NCBI GenBank assembly: GCA_036274895.1
Contig: DASUEU010000039.1
Span: 248,001 to 312,000, forward strand
Reading direction: 5' to 3'
DNA: 64,000 nucleotides
Source: CALMKX01 sp036274895
GTDB taxonomy: Bacteria; Acidobacteriota; Thermoanaerobaculia; Multivoradales; SZUA-115
In this document: positions 19,301-30,800 of the stretch, one piece after another
How positions within the stretch are numbered: position 1 is the stretch's first letter
How the letters are laid out: each line of letters opens with the position of its first letter
Notes under the pieces: model-generated
Database searches by the model: none
Told to the model about the DNA's origin: nothing
The model's input: the letters and a program-made list of their open reading frames with translations, nothing else
Made by a program: the position numbers and the translations under genes

Positions 19301-22300
19301 GGCGCCCAGCGGGTGCTCGAGATCGGCTGCGGCACCGGGCTGCTGGCCACGCGTCTCGCGCGCCAGTGCCGCGAGTACGTGGCCACGGACCTCTCGGCCC
19401 AGGCGATCGCTCGGCTCGAAGCCTGGCAGCGGGAAACGGGGACCGGCCACCTCCGGCTGCTGCAGCGACCTGCCGACCAATTCGACGGCTTCCTCCCGGG
19501 TTCCTTCGACGCCGTGGTGCTCAATTCGGTGATCCAGTACTTTCCCAGCGTCGAGTACCTGCTGAAAGTCCTCGACGGCGCCATCCGAGCCCTCGCCCCG
19601 GGCGGAACCCTGTTCGTGGGTGACGTCCGCAACCTCGCCCTGCTGCCGGCCTTCCACGCCGAGATCGAGCTGGGCCGGGCCCCAGCGGAGCGGCCGGCGC
19701 TCCAGGTCTGGCATCGAACTCGCGCCCGGATCGCCCAGGAGCACGAGCTCTGCCTCGATCCGACCTTCTTCACCGAGTTGGTGGCGGCAACACCCGCCCT
19801 GGGCGGCTGCCGACTGCTCCTCGAGTGGGGTCGGGCTCGCAACGAGATGAGCGCCTACCGCTTCGACGCCCTGCTCGAAGTGGGCGGCGACGGGGCCAGG
19901 GTAGCCCCGCCGGCCGTCGAGCTCGAGTTGACGGCACAGGGCTCGGCTCTCGGCGAGATCCGAGCCGCCCTGGAGGGCCTGACAGAGCCCGGCGCCTTGG
20001 TCGTCCGCGGCCTGGCGAACGCCTGGCTCGCAGCAAGCCACCAAGCCGCCCGGCTGCTCGCGGCCAGCACCGAGACGCCTCGGTCGCGGGGGGCCACCGC
20101 CGGCGCCGTGCTCCGCGAGGCCGCCAGCGCGGTCACCGGAGCCTTCGAGCCCGAGGAGCTGCGGAGCTGGGCCGCCGAGCTTGGCTGGGAGGTCGAGCTG
20201 GCGCCTTCCGCCGCCGGCGAGGATCGCTTCGACGCCGGCTTCTTCCGCGCCGGAGCCCCCTCCCCTCTATTCCGCCCCCGAACCGGCCCGACCCCATCGG
20301 TCGCCCTCCGTGACCTCGGGAGCCGACCGCTGCGGGGCCAGGCGCTACGCGACCTGCCCGCTCAGCTGCGCTCGCACCTCGGCCAGCAGCTTCCGGAGCA
20401 CATGGTGCCCGCCGCCTTCGTGCTGCTCGAGGAGCTGCCCCTGACCCCCAACGGCAAGGTGGACCTGCGCGCCCTGCCCGAACCCGAGGGTACGGACCTG
20501 GGCGGCTCTCGCGCCGCCGCCGAGCCTGCGACGGCGATCGAAGAGAAGATGATCGCCATCTGGCGGGAGCTGCTCGGCATCGAGCGAGTGACACCAGCCG
20601 ACGGCTTCTTCGCCCTCGGCGGCCACTCCCTGCTGGCCACTCGCCTGCTGTCGCGGGTGCGTGACGCCTTCGGTGTCGACCTCGGGCTGCGCAGCCTGTT
20701 CGAGGCGCCGACTCTGGGCGACCTCTGCCACGCCGTGACGCTGCAACGAATCCACCAGGCCGAAACCGGGGTGGTCAACCGGCCGCTGCCCCGCTTGGCA
20801 CCTGCTCCGGAGGCCGCCCACGAGCCCTTCCCGCTCACCGACGTTCAGCAGGCCTACTGGATCGGTAGGCGGCCGGACCTCGATCTCGGTGGCGTGGCGG
20901 CCCACCTCTACCTCGAGCTCGAAGCCGACGACCTCGATATCGAGCGTCTCGAAGGGGCCACCCAAGCTCTGATCGAGCGCCACGGCATGCTGCGCATGGT
21001 GGTGACCCCCGACGGCGAGCAGCGGGTGCTGGCGACCGTACCCCGGCTGGAGATCCCCTGCGCCGATCTGCGCCGACTCGATCCGGAAGCGCGGGAGGCC
21101 GCGCTTCTCGCCGTGCGCGAGGAGCTGAGCCACCAAGTGCTGCCAGCCGACCGATGGCCCCTCTTCGACTTCCGGGTGTCCCGGACGACCGAGCAGCGGA
21201 GCCGGCTCCACGTCAGCCTCGACGCCCTGATCTTCGACGGTTGGAGCTTCCTCTTGCTCGGTCGCGAGCTGGCCTCGCTCTATCACCGGCCGGAAGCCCC
21301 TTTGCCGCCGCTCGAGATCACCTTCCGCGACTACGTGCTGGCCGAGAGAGCCCTCCACGAGCACGAGCTCTATCAGCGCTCGGCGGGGTACTGGCAAGGC
21401 CGGCTGAAGACTCTGCCGGGCCCCCCCGAGCTGCCCAGAGCGACCCCTTCGCCGGGCGCACGGCCGCGCTTCGAGCGCTTCTCTCACCGGCTTTCGGCCG
21501 AGGACTGGCGCAGGCTGGTCGACCGCGGCGCCAAGGCGGGGTTGACCGACTCCGCGATCCTGCTGGCGGCCTTCGCCGACGCCCTGGTCGCCTGGAGCAA
21601 GGAGCCGAGGTTCACCCTCAACCTGACCCTGTTCCAGCGCCTGCCCTTGCATCCCCAGGTGGATTCGATCCTCGGCGACTTCACCACCCTGAGCCTGCTC
21701 GAGGTGGACGGAACGGGGGCCGGGCCCTTCGAGGCGCGCGCTCGCCGGCTGGCCGAGCAGCTGTGGCAGGACCTCGATCACCGCTACGTGGGCGGCGTCT
21801 GGGTGCTGCGCGAGCTGGCCAAGGCGCGCGGGGGGCGCTCCGCGGCGGCGATGCCGGTGGTCTTCACCAGCACCCTGGGCCTGGCCCGTTCCAGCGACTC
21901 GGCAGCGCCGGCTCAGCTCGACCTCGAGATGGTTTACGCCATCAGCCAGACCCCGCAGGTCTGGATCGACCACCAAGTGACCGAGCTCGACGGCCAGCTC
22001 TCCCTGGTCTGGGACGCTCGCGTCGACCTCTTCGCCTCGGGGACGATCGAGGCCTTGTTCTCCAGCTTCTGCGACCTGGTCGATCGGCTGGTGAGCGTCG
22101 AGGCAACCTGGCAGGCTCCCCTGCCCCTTCGCCTGCCGCCGGTCCACCTGGAAGTGCTGTCACGGGTCAACCCGGAGTCGGCCCCGGTATCCGGCGCCCT
22201 CCTGCACCAGCCCTTCGAGGCCCGAGCCGAGGCCACGCCAGACGCCCTCGCGGTCGTCGCAGCGGGGCGCTCCCTGAGCTACCGACAGGTCGAAGTAGCC

Positions 22301-24814
22301 AGCCGCCGGCTGGCGCACCGGCTGCGCGAGCTGGGCGCCTGCCCCGAGACCCTGGTGGCGGTGGCGATGGAGAAAGGCTGGGAGCAGGTGGTGGCGGTGC
22401 TCGGCATCCTGCGGGCCGGAGCCGCCTACCTGCCGGTCGACCCGAGCCTGCCCGCGGAGCGCTTCAGGTACCTGATGGAGCATGGCGAAGTCGCGGTCGC
22501 CGTCAGCCAGGAACGCCTCGTCTCCCGGCTTCCCTGGCCGAAGGCCGTGCAGGTCGTGACCCTCGGCGAGAGCGATGTCGAGGGGCCCGAGCCGCACGCC
22601 CTGGAAGCTGCCGCCACAGGCCCCGGGGACCTCGCCTACGTGATCTTCACCTCCGGGTCGACCGGCCAGCCCAAGGGCGTGATGATCGAGCACGGGGCCG
22701 CCGTCAACACGGTGCTGGACGTCAACAACCGCTTCGCAGTCGGCTCGACGGATCGCGTCCTGGGCCTCTCGGCCCTGTCTTTCGATCTCTCGGTTTACGA
22801 CATCTTGGGTCTGCTCGGCAGCGGCGGAGCCGTGGTGCTGCCCGAGCCCTGGGCGGGGCGCGATCCGTCGCACTGGCTGGAGCTGCTGGTGCGCGAGCGG
22901 GTCACGGTCTGGAACACGGTGCCGGCGCTGCTGGAGATGTTGGTCGAGTACGTCTCGGCCCGAGACCTGAGCCTGCCGGACTCGCTGCGCCTGGTGATGC
23001 TGTCGGGCGACTGGATCCCGGTCTCGCTGCCGGAGCGCCTGCGTCGGATCGCGCCGGAGGCCCGGGTCGTGAGTCTGGGCGGCGCCACGGAAGCCTCGAT
23101 CTGGTCCGTCTGGTATCCGATCCAGGAGGTCGATCCCCAGTGGTCGAGCATCCCCTACGGCCGGGGCATGGTGAACCAGGGCGTTCACGTCCTCGGAGCG
23201 AGCCTCGAGCCCCGACCCCTGGGGGTCGCCGGCGACCTGTACATCTCCGGAGTGGGCCTGGCCCGGGGCTACTGGCGAGACGAAGAGAGGACTCGGGCCG
23301 CCTTCGTTCGCCATCCCGGGACCGGCGAGCGGCTCTATCGCACCGGCGACCTGGCCCGCTGCCTGCCCGACGGGCAGCTCGAGTTCCTGGGCCGACAGGA
23401 CACCCAGGTCAAGGTCCAGGGTCATCGCATCGAGCTAGGGGAGATCGAGGCCGCGCTCCAGCAGCACCCCGACATCGAGCGGGCGGTGGTGGTGCTGCGG
23501 GGAGAGCGCCATCGCGAGCGGCTGGTCGCCTACGTCGAGGCTCGGGTCTCGCCGGCAGCAGGTAGCGAGACCGATCCCACCGATCTGGCCGAGGCTCTCG
23601 CCCACCTCGACTTCAAGCGTTCTCGGCCCGGTCTCCGGCGCGAGCCGAATCGGGCCGGCCTACCGTTCGATCCACCTCGCTTCGACTCCGAGGTGCTGCC
23701 CGGGGGCCCCCTCGAGCGGCGCAGTGAGCGACGCTTCGACCCACGGCCGATCACCCTCACCCGGCTCGGCGACTGGTTGGCCGCCCTCGCCCAGATGCCA
23801 GGTGGCGATGGCCTGCCCCGGCATCGCTACGGCTCGGCCGGCTCCCTCTACCCGGTCCAGGTCTACCTCTGGGTGCGGCCCGGGCGGATCGAAGGGCTCG
23901 AGGGCGGCACCTACTACCACGACCCCGAGCGCCATCGCCTGGTCCAGCTCGACCCGGAAGCGCGGCTCGGTGCCGAGCTACACGCGCCTGCCAATCGCGA
24001 GCTCTTCGACGCGTCGGCCTTCCTGGTCCTGCTGGTGGCCCGGATGGCGGCGATCCACCCGATCTACGGCGAACGCTCACGCCACTACGCGACCCTCGAG
24101 GCCGGCCTGATCACCCAGCTCCTGGAAATGACGGCTCCGGCGAGCGGGCTCGGACTGTGCCAGATCGGTGACCTCGACTTCGAAGGGGTGCGCCCGCACC
24201 TCGCTCTCGATCCCGACCACGAGCCCTTGCACTACCTGGTCGGCGGCGCTCGCCCGGGCCTCGGGGAAGACGCCTCCTCACAGGCCGGGGCGAATGGGCT
24301 GATCGCCGGCATCGAGGCCTTCCTGCGCACCAAGCTGCCCGGCTACATGGTGCCTCGCTCGATCGTGATGGTCTCGCAGCTGCCCCTGACCGACAACGGC
24401 AAGGTCGACCGCCGGGCCCTGCCCGAGCCTGAGGTGACGCCCCTGGTGCCGGTGCCGTCCGGGCTGAGCGGCGATCTCGAAGCCACGCTGGAAGAGATCG
24501 TCTGTGCCGTGCTCGGCCGCCCTTCCGTGGGCCGCACCGAGAGCTTCTTCGAGCTGGGCGGGACCTCGCTGCACCTGGTCGAGGTCCACGCCCGCCTGTG
24601 CCGGGCCCTGGGCCGCGAGATCCCGCTGGTCCAGATGTTCGACCATCCCAGTGTCCAGGCCCTGTCGCGGGCCCTGGCCGACCTCGGAGCAGCGCCCGAC
24701 ACACCCGGCCCGGAGCCGCGGCAGGATGACGTGCAGGCTCTCGAACGCCGGCAACGGCTGCGACAGCGGCGGCAGGAGCCGGTCGGGGACGCCGACGGAG
24801 GGGAGCCGTCGTGA
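16328..24814 (+). CDS. NRPS 2: C-A(nMT)-PCP-Cy-A(Ox)-PCP, N-methyl-Thr and thiazole-forming subunit
   Basis: The protein has 2828 residues from the GTG at 16328; ATGs at 16349 and 16352 are equally plausible starts. Domains: C 15-455 (HHHLLLDGWS); A1 470-1385, interrupted by a SAM methyltransferase at about 938-1190 (VLEIGCGTG at 995) plus the usual nMT tail to about 1345; PCP (Ser1434); heterocyclisation domain 1490-1930 (Asp1632 and Asp1637 of DxxxxDxxS); A2 1955-2700, carrying an SagB-like FMN oxidase at about 2415-2650; PCP (Ser2747). The A1 residues DFWNIGMVHK equal the published Thr code, so N-methyl-Thr is predicted. The A2 residues DLYNMSLIWK differ by one from the Cys code DLYNLSLIWK. 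Cy would cyclise Cys to thiazoline and Ox would oxidise it to thiazole. The gene starts 3 bp after NRPS 1 and overlaps NRPS 3 by 4 bases. Its Arg-rich tail may be a docking helix for the KS. Confidence 0.93.
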   Translation: MGNARDPMMKDQIEAIYGLSALQQGLLFHHLFSDGSAEYFEQLSCTLEGDLDLEAFRRAWQAVMERHAVLRTAFVWDSLDKPMQVVHRQVEPPIEIEDWRELPEAKREAALEELLEEDRRRGFDLAQAPLMRLALQRLTVNRWQLTWSHHHLLLDGWSVAIVLQEVFRHYESARQAVPLELTPSRPFQDYVRWLAGRNLAQAEDFWRDYLAGFVTPTPLPCDRDPRTWAGEGDGYDRRAWSLPGTLVGRLRAFASRNQLTVNTLIQGAWAVLLARYSGERDVVFGVTTAGRPLELQGVESMVGLFVSTLPLRATLPPEAPVAGWLQQLQRSNLDLRQHDDSPLPSIQEWSEVPRGRSLFDSVLAFENFPVDGGLGKGSGSLVVIGRPRIWERTNYPITLQVLADEGLVLQALYDLTRFEPATLERLLRGGEVLLEAMVSEPSLRLGDLSPLTSAERQQLVAEWGGARLASAPGETLDALFRRQAHSRPSREALRCGTERLTYGELNAQANRLAHHLRTLGVGPEAVVALSLERSLELVVAVLAVVKAGGAYLPLDPAYPVERRAWTLADGGATVLITSAELGSGLERPDLAVVRLDGDAAAIAARSAEDPAPRSHPDNLAYIIYTSGSTGQPKGVGVSHANVARLFSATRPWMPFGEDDVWTLFHSYAFDFSVWELWGALLHGGRLVVVPYWVSRSPERFLELLVEEGVTVLNQTPSAFRPLVEEAVAGPDLDLALRRVIFGGEALDFESLRPWIDCFGDRRPALVNMYGITETTVHVTFRQLARQDLEVGRVGRIGVPIPDLSLYVLDSQLLPCPVGVPGEIHVGGAGVARGYLGRPGLTASRFVPDPFVGSGRLYRSGDLARWLPEGELEYLGRIDQQIKIRGFRIEPGEIEAALERHAGVRRALVRAPRNAAGDRRLVAYVVADPPEPSSEAEQVSSWSEIFDTTYAGPVTDLTFDLSGWTSSFTGEPISEDQMREWVEGTVERIRGLGAQRVLEIGCGTGLLATRLARQCREYVATDLSAQAIARLEAWQRETGTGHLRLLQRPADQFDGFLPGSFDAVVLNSVIQYFPSVEYLLKVLDGAIRALAPGGTLFVGDVRNLALLPAFHAEIELGRAPAERPALQVWHRTRARIAQEHELCLDPTFFTELVAATPALGGCRLLLEWGRARNEMSAYRFDALLEVGGDGARVAPPAVELELTAQGSALGEIRAALEGLTEPGALVVRGLANAWLAASHQAARLLAASTETPRSRGATAGAVLREAASAVTGAFEPEELRSWAAELGWEVELAPSAAGEDRFDAGFFRAGAPSPLFRPRTGPTPSVALRDLGSRPLRGQALRDLPAQLRSHLGQQLPEHMVPAAFVLLEELPLTPNGKVDLRALPEPEGTDLGGSRAAAEPATAIEEKMIAIWRELLGIERVTPADGFFALGGHSLLATRLLSRVRDAFGVDLGLRSLFEAPTLGDLCHAVTLQRIHQAETGVVNRPLPRLAPAPEAAHEPFPLTDVQQAYWIGRRPDLDLGGVAAHLYLELEADDLDIERLEGATQALIERHGMLRMVVTPDGEQRVLATVPRLEIPCADLRRLDPEAREAALLAVREELSHQVLPADRWPLFDFRVSRTTEQRSRLHVSLDALIFDGWSFLLLGRELASLYHRPEAPLPPLEITFRDYVLAERALHEHELYQRSAGYWQGRLKTLPGPPELPRATPSPGARPRFERFSHRLSAEDWRRLVDRGAKAGLTDSAILLAAFADALVAWSKEPRFTLNLTLFQRLPLHPQVDSILGDFTTLSLLEVDGTGAGPFEARARRLAEQLWQDLDHRYVGGVWVLRELAKARGGRSAAAMPVVFTSTLGLARSSDSAAPAQLDLEMVYAISQTPQVWIDHQVTELDGQLSLVWDARVDLFASGTIEALFSSFCDLVDRLVSVEATWQAPLPLRLPPVHLEVLSRVNPESAPVSGALLHQPFEARAEATPDALAVVAAGRSLSYRQVEVASRRLAHRLRELGACPETLVAVAMEKGWEQVVAVLGILRAGAAYLPVDPSLPAERFRYLMEHGEVAVAVSQERLVSRLPWPKAVQVVTLGESDVEGPEPHALEAAATGPGDLAYVIFTSGSTGQPKGVMIEHGAAVNTVLDVNNRFAVGSTDRVLGLSALSFDLSVYDILGLLGSGGAVVLPEPWAGRDPSHWLELLVRERVTVWNTVPALLEMLVEYVSARDLSLPDSLRLVMLSGDWIPVSLPERLRRIAPEARVVSLGGATEASIWSVWYPIQEVDPQWSSIPYGRGMVNQGVHVLGASLEPRPLGVAGDLYISGVGLARGYWRDEERTRAAFVRHPGTGERLYRTGDLARCLPDGQLEFLGRQDTQVKVQGHRIELGEIEAALQQHPDIERAVVVLRGERHRERLVAYVEARVSPAAGSETDPTDLAEALAHLDFKRSRPGLRREPNRAGLPFDPPRFDSEVLPGGPLERRSERRFDPRPITLTRLGDWLAALAQMPGGDGLPRHRYGSAGSLYPVQVYLWVRPGRIEGLEGGTYYHDPERHRLVQLDPEARLGAELHAPANRELFDASAFLVLLVARMAAIHPIYGERSRHYATLEAGLITQLLEMTAPASGLGLCQIGDLDFEGVRPHLALDPDHEPLHYLVGGARPGLGEDASSQAGANGLIAGIEAFLRTKLPGYMVPRSIVMVSQLPLTDNGKVDRRALPEPEVTPLVPVPSGLSGDLEATLEEIVCAVLGRPSVGRTESFFELGGTSLHLVEVHARLCRALGREIPLVQMFDHPSVQALSRALADLGAAPDTPGPEPRQDDVQALERRQRLRQRRQEPVGDADGGEPS

Positions 24815-27800
24815 GCGGCAACCGCGAGCCCACCGGCCTGGAGGTGGCGATCCTCGGCATGTCCGGTGCCTTCCCCGGGGCACCCGCCCTGGACGATCTG
24901 TGGCGCAACGTGGCTGGCGCAGTGGAGTCGGTGACCTTCTTCAGTCGCGAGGAGCTGCTCGCCGCCGGGGTGCCCGCGGCTGTCGTGGAGGACCCAAGCT
25001 TCGTGCCGGCGGCGGCCCTGCTGCCGGACGTGGACCAGTTCGACGCCCTTCACTTCGGGCTCTCGCCGCGCGAGGCCGAGAGCATGGATCCCCAGCAGCG
25101 GCTCTTCCTGGAGCATTGCTGGCAGGCGCTGGAGGACGGCGGCTACGACCCTCGTCGGGCGGGCGGGCGAGTCGGGGTATACGGCGGGGCAGGCATCAAC
25201 AACTACCTGCTCACCCGGCTGCTGCCGAGCGCTACCACGCGCCCCTGGCTGCGCTCGCTACAGACCTTGATGGGGAACGAAAAGGACTACCTGTGCACTC
25301 GCGTGGCCTACGAGCTCGGGCTCGAAGGTCCGGCCGTCACCGTGCAGACCGCCTGCTCGACCTCCCTGGTGGCGGTCCACCTGGCCTGCCAGGCGCTGAT
25401 CGACGGTGATTGCGAGATGGCCCTGGCTGGAGGAGTCTCCGTGGATCTCCCCGGCCGGCTCGGCTATCTCTACCAGCGCGAGGGGATCCTCTCGCCGGAC
25501 GGCCACTGCCGGGCTTACGACGAGCGGGGCCAGGGTACCCTCTTCGGTAGCGGTGTCGGCGTCGTGCTGCTCAAGCGGCTCGAAGATGCTCGCGCCCACG
25601 GAGACCGCGTCCGGGCGGTCGTCCTCGGCTCGAGCATCAACAACGACGGCAGCTCGAAGGTCGGCTTCTCGGCACCGCGCGCCGAGGGCCAGGCGCGGGT
25701 CATCCGCGCCGCTCACCGCTCGGCCGGGATCGATCCGGCCACGATCTCCTCCCTGGAAGGGCACGGCACCGGTACCTCCCTGGGCGACCCCATCGAGCTC
25801 GACGCTCTGCGCCAGGCCTTCGGCAGCTCGCTGCCCGAGTCTTCCTGCGCCTTGGGCTCGGTGAAGAGCAACGTCGGTCACCTGGACACCGCCGCGGGCG
25901 CCGTCGGGCTGATCAAGACGGTGCTCGCTCTCGAGGCGCGGCAGCTGCCTCCGAGCCTGCACTTCGAACGCGCCCATCCTCGGCTGGGGCTCGAAGGCTC
26001 CCCGTTCTACGTCAACACCGAGCTGAAGGACTGGCCCGGCGACTCGCCCCGGCGGGCCGGGGTCAGCTCCTTCGGCATGGGCGGCACCAACGCCCACGTG
26101 GTGCTGGAGGAGGCTACCCCCGAGCGCACAGAGCCGCAGCCGGAACGCCCCTGGCAGCTGCTGGTGTGGTCGGCACGCACCCCGGCGGCGCTCGAGCAGG
26201 GCACCAAGCGCCTGGCGGATCACCTGAGCAGCGCGGCGGCACCCGGCCTCGCCGACGCGAGCTACACGCTCCAGCGGGGCCGAACCGTCTTCGAGCATCG
26301 CCGGATCTTGGTCGCCCGCGATCCCGCGGACGCCGCCGGCGCCCTCCACAGCCGCGACCCCGAGCGCCTGCTCTCCTGGGCCGGCGAAGCGAGGGATCGA
26401 GAGCTGATCTTCCTGTTCCCCGGGCAAGGAACCCAACACCCGGGCATGGGGCGACAGCTGTATCGAACCGAGCCCAGCTTCCGCCGCGAGATCGACCGCT
26501 GCGCCGAGGTTCTCGGCCCCCTGCTCGGCTTCGACCCACGGGAGCTGCTCCACGCCGAGTCGGGAGACCCCGAGGCAGCGCAGCGACTGACCTCGACGGC
26601 GGCGGCACAGCCGCTGCTGCTGATGGTCGAGCTCTCCCTGGCCGCGCTCTGGCGAGAGTGGGGCGTCGAGCCCGCGGCGATGCTCGGACACAGCGTGGGC
26701 GAATACGCGGCAGCCGTGCTCGCGGGGGTCCTCACCCTCGAGGAAGGCCTAGCCCTCGTCAGCCACCGAGGACGGCTGATGCAGGCCCAACCCACCGGCC
26801 GCATGCTGGCTCTCGGGCTGTCCGCCCAAGAGGCTCTCCCCCGGCTGCCCCGCGAGCTGTCGCTGGCCGCCGTCAACGGGCCTCGCCAGATCGTGGTGGC
26901 CGGACCGGGTGCGGTCCTCACCGACTTCGCGGCCGAGCTGGAAGCCGAAGGCGTCGACGCCCGCTGGCTTCGCACCTCTCACGCTTTCCACTCGTTGCTG
27001 ATGGAGCCGGCGGTCGGGCCGTTCCGGGCGGAGGTCGCCAAGGTGCGGCTCCAGCCACCGAAACGGCCTTTCCTCTCCAACGTCACCGGCACCTGGATCA
27101 CGACCGAGGAGGCCACCGACCCCGACTATTGGGCGCGCCAGCTGCGCCAGACCGTTCGCTTCGGTGACGGTCTAGCGACCCTCTTCGGTCGGCCCGACCG
27201 GGTGCTCCTCGAAGTGGGACCCGGGGGGGCTCTCAGCGCCCTGGTGCGCTCCAACCCCGACCGCCCGGCCCAGCTGGTGAGCGTGACCTCGCTGCCGAGG
27301 CCGAACGAGCAGGGCGACGAGTCGGCCCATCTGCTCGGCGCCCTCGGCCGACTCTGGCTGGCCGGCGTCGAGCCGAGCTGGGAGGGCTTCCACCGGCCGG
27401 CTCGCCGCCGCCGCGTGGCCCTGCCCACCTACCCCTTCGAGCGCCGTCGCCACTGGTTGGGGCCGCCGCCGGACCGCGCCCTGCCGACCTACTACGGGCT
27501 GGGCGACCCCGATCCGCACGAGGAGGCCGCGGGCCTCGCCCAGATCGAGCCCTTGCCGACCCCCGAGTCGTCGCCGCCTTCGGACCCGCAGCGGTCGCAC
27601 CTCGGCACAGCCTTCCAGGCCCCCGAGAGCGCGACCGAGCAGGCCCTCTGCGGCATCTGGCGGGAGCTCCTGGGTGTCCCCGAGGTGGGGACCCACGACG
27701 ACTTCCTGGAGCTGGGTGGCCATTCGCTGATGGCGACCCAGCTGGTCGCCCGGATCGAGAGCCAGTTGGGAGTGGGGCTTGCGCTCAGTGAGGTCTTCGC

Positions 27801-30800
27801 GGCGCCCACCGTCGCCCGCCAGGCACGCCTGATCGAGAGCCGGCTCGCGACGGGGGAACCGAGCGGGATCGTGACTCTGTCCACGCTGGTGGCCGACCTC
27901 GATCATCGCCACGAGCCCTTCCCCCTCAACGAGGTCCAGCAGGCCTACTGGGTCGGCCGGGGCTCCAGCTTCGAGCTGGGCAACGTGGCGACTCACGTCT
28001 ACGCGGAGCTGGAGGCGGTCGAGCTGGACCTCTCGCGCCTGGAGCGGGCCTATGCCGGGCTGATCGAGCGCCACGAGATGCTGCGAGCCGTGATCGACGC
28101 CCAGGGGCGGCAACGGATCCTGACCGTCGACTCGTTGCCGAGCGCTGCGCAGCGGATCACCGTGCTCGACCTGCGCGCTCATCCCCAGGCCGAGGCGGAG
28201 CTCGCCCGCCTGCGCGAGGAGCTTTCGCATCAGGTGCTGCCCGCGGATACCTGGCCGTTGTTCTCGCTCCGGGCCACTCTCCTACCGGGTGGCCGGACCA
28301 GGCTGCACGTCAGCTTCGACTTCTTGATCGGCGACGCCTGGAGCATCCACCTGTTGAGCCGCGAGCTGGTCGAGCGGTATCTCCGTCCGGAGCAGGTCTT
28401 CGCGCCGATCGCTGCCTCCTTCCGGGACTACGTGCTGGCCGAGGAGGCATCGCGCCAGGGCGTGGCCTACACCCGCGCCCTGGCCTACTGGCGCCAGCGC
28501 CTCGCCGAGCTGCCGGCCGGTCCCGACCTGCCTCTGGCATGCTCGCCGGAGACGCTGCAACGGCCCCGGTTCGTCCGACGCTCCGGCTCGCTGGCGGCCG
28601 AGCGCTGGGCGAGCCTGCGACGGGCAGCCGCCGGCCACGGCCTGACCCCCTCGGCCCTGCTGCTCTCGGCATATGCCGAGGTGCTCGCTCGCTGGTCCGC
28701 TTCGGCGCGGTTCCTGATCTGCCTGACCCTCTTCCGCCGGCCTCCCGTGCATCCCGAGATCGGGGCCGTCGTGGGTGACTTCACCTCACTGATCCTGCTC
28801 GAGGTGGATGGCTCGATGCCCGGAACCTTCGTCGAGCGAGCGCGGCGGCTCCAGGCGCTGCTGATCGAGAGCCTCGAGCACCAGGCGGTGAGCGGGGTCC
28901 GCGTCCTGCGCGAGCTCGCCCAGGCCCGGGGCGGGCGGGCTCCCCGCGTGCCGGTGGTGTTCACCAGCACCCTCGGCCTGGACACCGGCCAGGAGCAGCA
29001 CTTCTCCGATCTGTTCGAGACCGTCTACTCGGTCAGCCAGACCCCGCAGGTATGGCTCGACCACCAGGTCGGCGAGCACCGCGGCGCCCTGGCCTGGAGC
29101 TGGGACGCGGTGGACGAGCTGTTCCCGCTCGGCATGCTCGACGAGATGCTCGCTTCCTACCAGGGTCTGCTCGAGGAGATGGCCACCGACCCTGAGGCCT
29201 GGGACCGGCCGACAGACCTCTTGGGGCCGGTGCACCTCGCGGCTCGCCGATCGGCCAACGACACCGGGTCCCCGGCCGTGGTGGGCCTGCTCCACGAGCC
29301 GTTCCTGGCCCGAGCCGCCGAAGCGCCGGAGGCGCCGGCCGTGGTCACCGAGGACCGCACTCTGAGCTACGGAGAGCTGGCACGGCGAGCCGCGAGCCTG
29401 GCCTGGCGGCTCCACGAGCTGGGAGTGAGCCCGGACCAGCTGGTGGCCGTGGTGATGGAGAAGGGCTGGGAGCAGGTGGTGGCGGTGCTCGCCGTCCTGG
29501 AGGCTGGTGGCGCCTACCTGCCCATCGACGCAGGCCTGCCGGCCGAGCGTCGCCACCACCTCCTGGAGCGCGGTGAGGTCCGGGTGGCACTCACCCAACC
29601 CGGGCTGTCGAGCGCGCTCGATTGGCCGTCGGGGATCAGGGTCCTCGCTGTCGATGCCGAGCCCGGGGCCGACCTCGCGGCTCCGCCCCCCGTGGCGCGA
29701 GGGACGAGCGACCTGGCCTACGTCATCTTCACCTCCGGCTCGACCGGCCAACCCAAGGGGGTGATGATCGACCACGGAGCCGCTCTCAACACGATCCTGG
29801 ACATCAACCGGCGCTTCCGGGTCGGACCCCAGGACCGCGTCCTCGCCCTCTCGTCGCTTTCCTTCGATCTCTCGGTCTGGGACGTCTTCGGTCTGCTGGC
29901 CGCCGGTGGCACGGTGGTCCTGCCCGAGCCCGCTGCCCATCGCAGCCCGGCCCGATGGCTGGAGCTGATGGCGGACGCCGGCGTGACGATGTGGAACTCC
30001 GTGCCCGCCCTGCTGGAGATGGCCGTCGATCATGCGGCGGGTTCCGGCACGGCCCTGCCGTCCACGCTTCGCATCGCTCTGCTGTCCGGAGACTGGGTGC
30101 CGGTCTCCTTGCCGGCGCGAGCGTGGGCCCTGCGGCCCGAGCTCGAGCTGGTGAGCCTGGGCGGAGCGACCGAAGCCTCGATCTGGTCGATCGCCCAGCC
30201 GATCGCCGAGGTCGATCCGCATTGGACCTCCATTCCCTACGGCCGGCCCCTGGCCAACCAGCAGATGCACGTGGTGGATGAGGATCTCGCCGATCGCCCC
30301 ACCTGGGTACCGGGGCAGCTTCTGATCGGCGGCTCCGGGCTGGCGCGGGGCTACTGGCGTGACGAGGCGCTGACCAACGCGAGCTTCTTCCGCCACCCTC
30401 AGACCGGCGAGCGCCTCTACCGCACCGGCGATCTCGCTCGCTACTGGCCGGACGGCACGTTGGAGTTCCTGGGCCGCCAGGACCACCAGGTGAAGATCCA
30501 GGGCTACCGCATCGAGCTGGGAGAGATCGAGACCGCCCTGCTCGGCCACCCCGGAGTGACGGCAGCGGTGGCCAATGCGGTGGGACCACGCCATCACCGG
30601 CGGCTGGTGGGCTACGTGGTCGGCGCTCCCGGGCTCGATGACGAGGCGCTGCGACGGCATCTCGGCGAGCGACTCCCCGCCTACATGGTGCCGCCGGTGA
30701 TCCTGGTCCTCGATGCGCTCCCTCTCTCCGCCAATGGCAAGGTCGACCGCGCGGCCCTGCCGGTGCCGGGCGGCGCGGTACCGATGCCCGTGGCAGCCGC

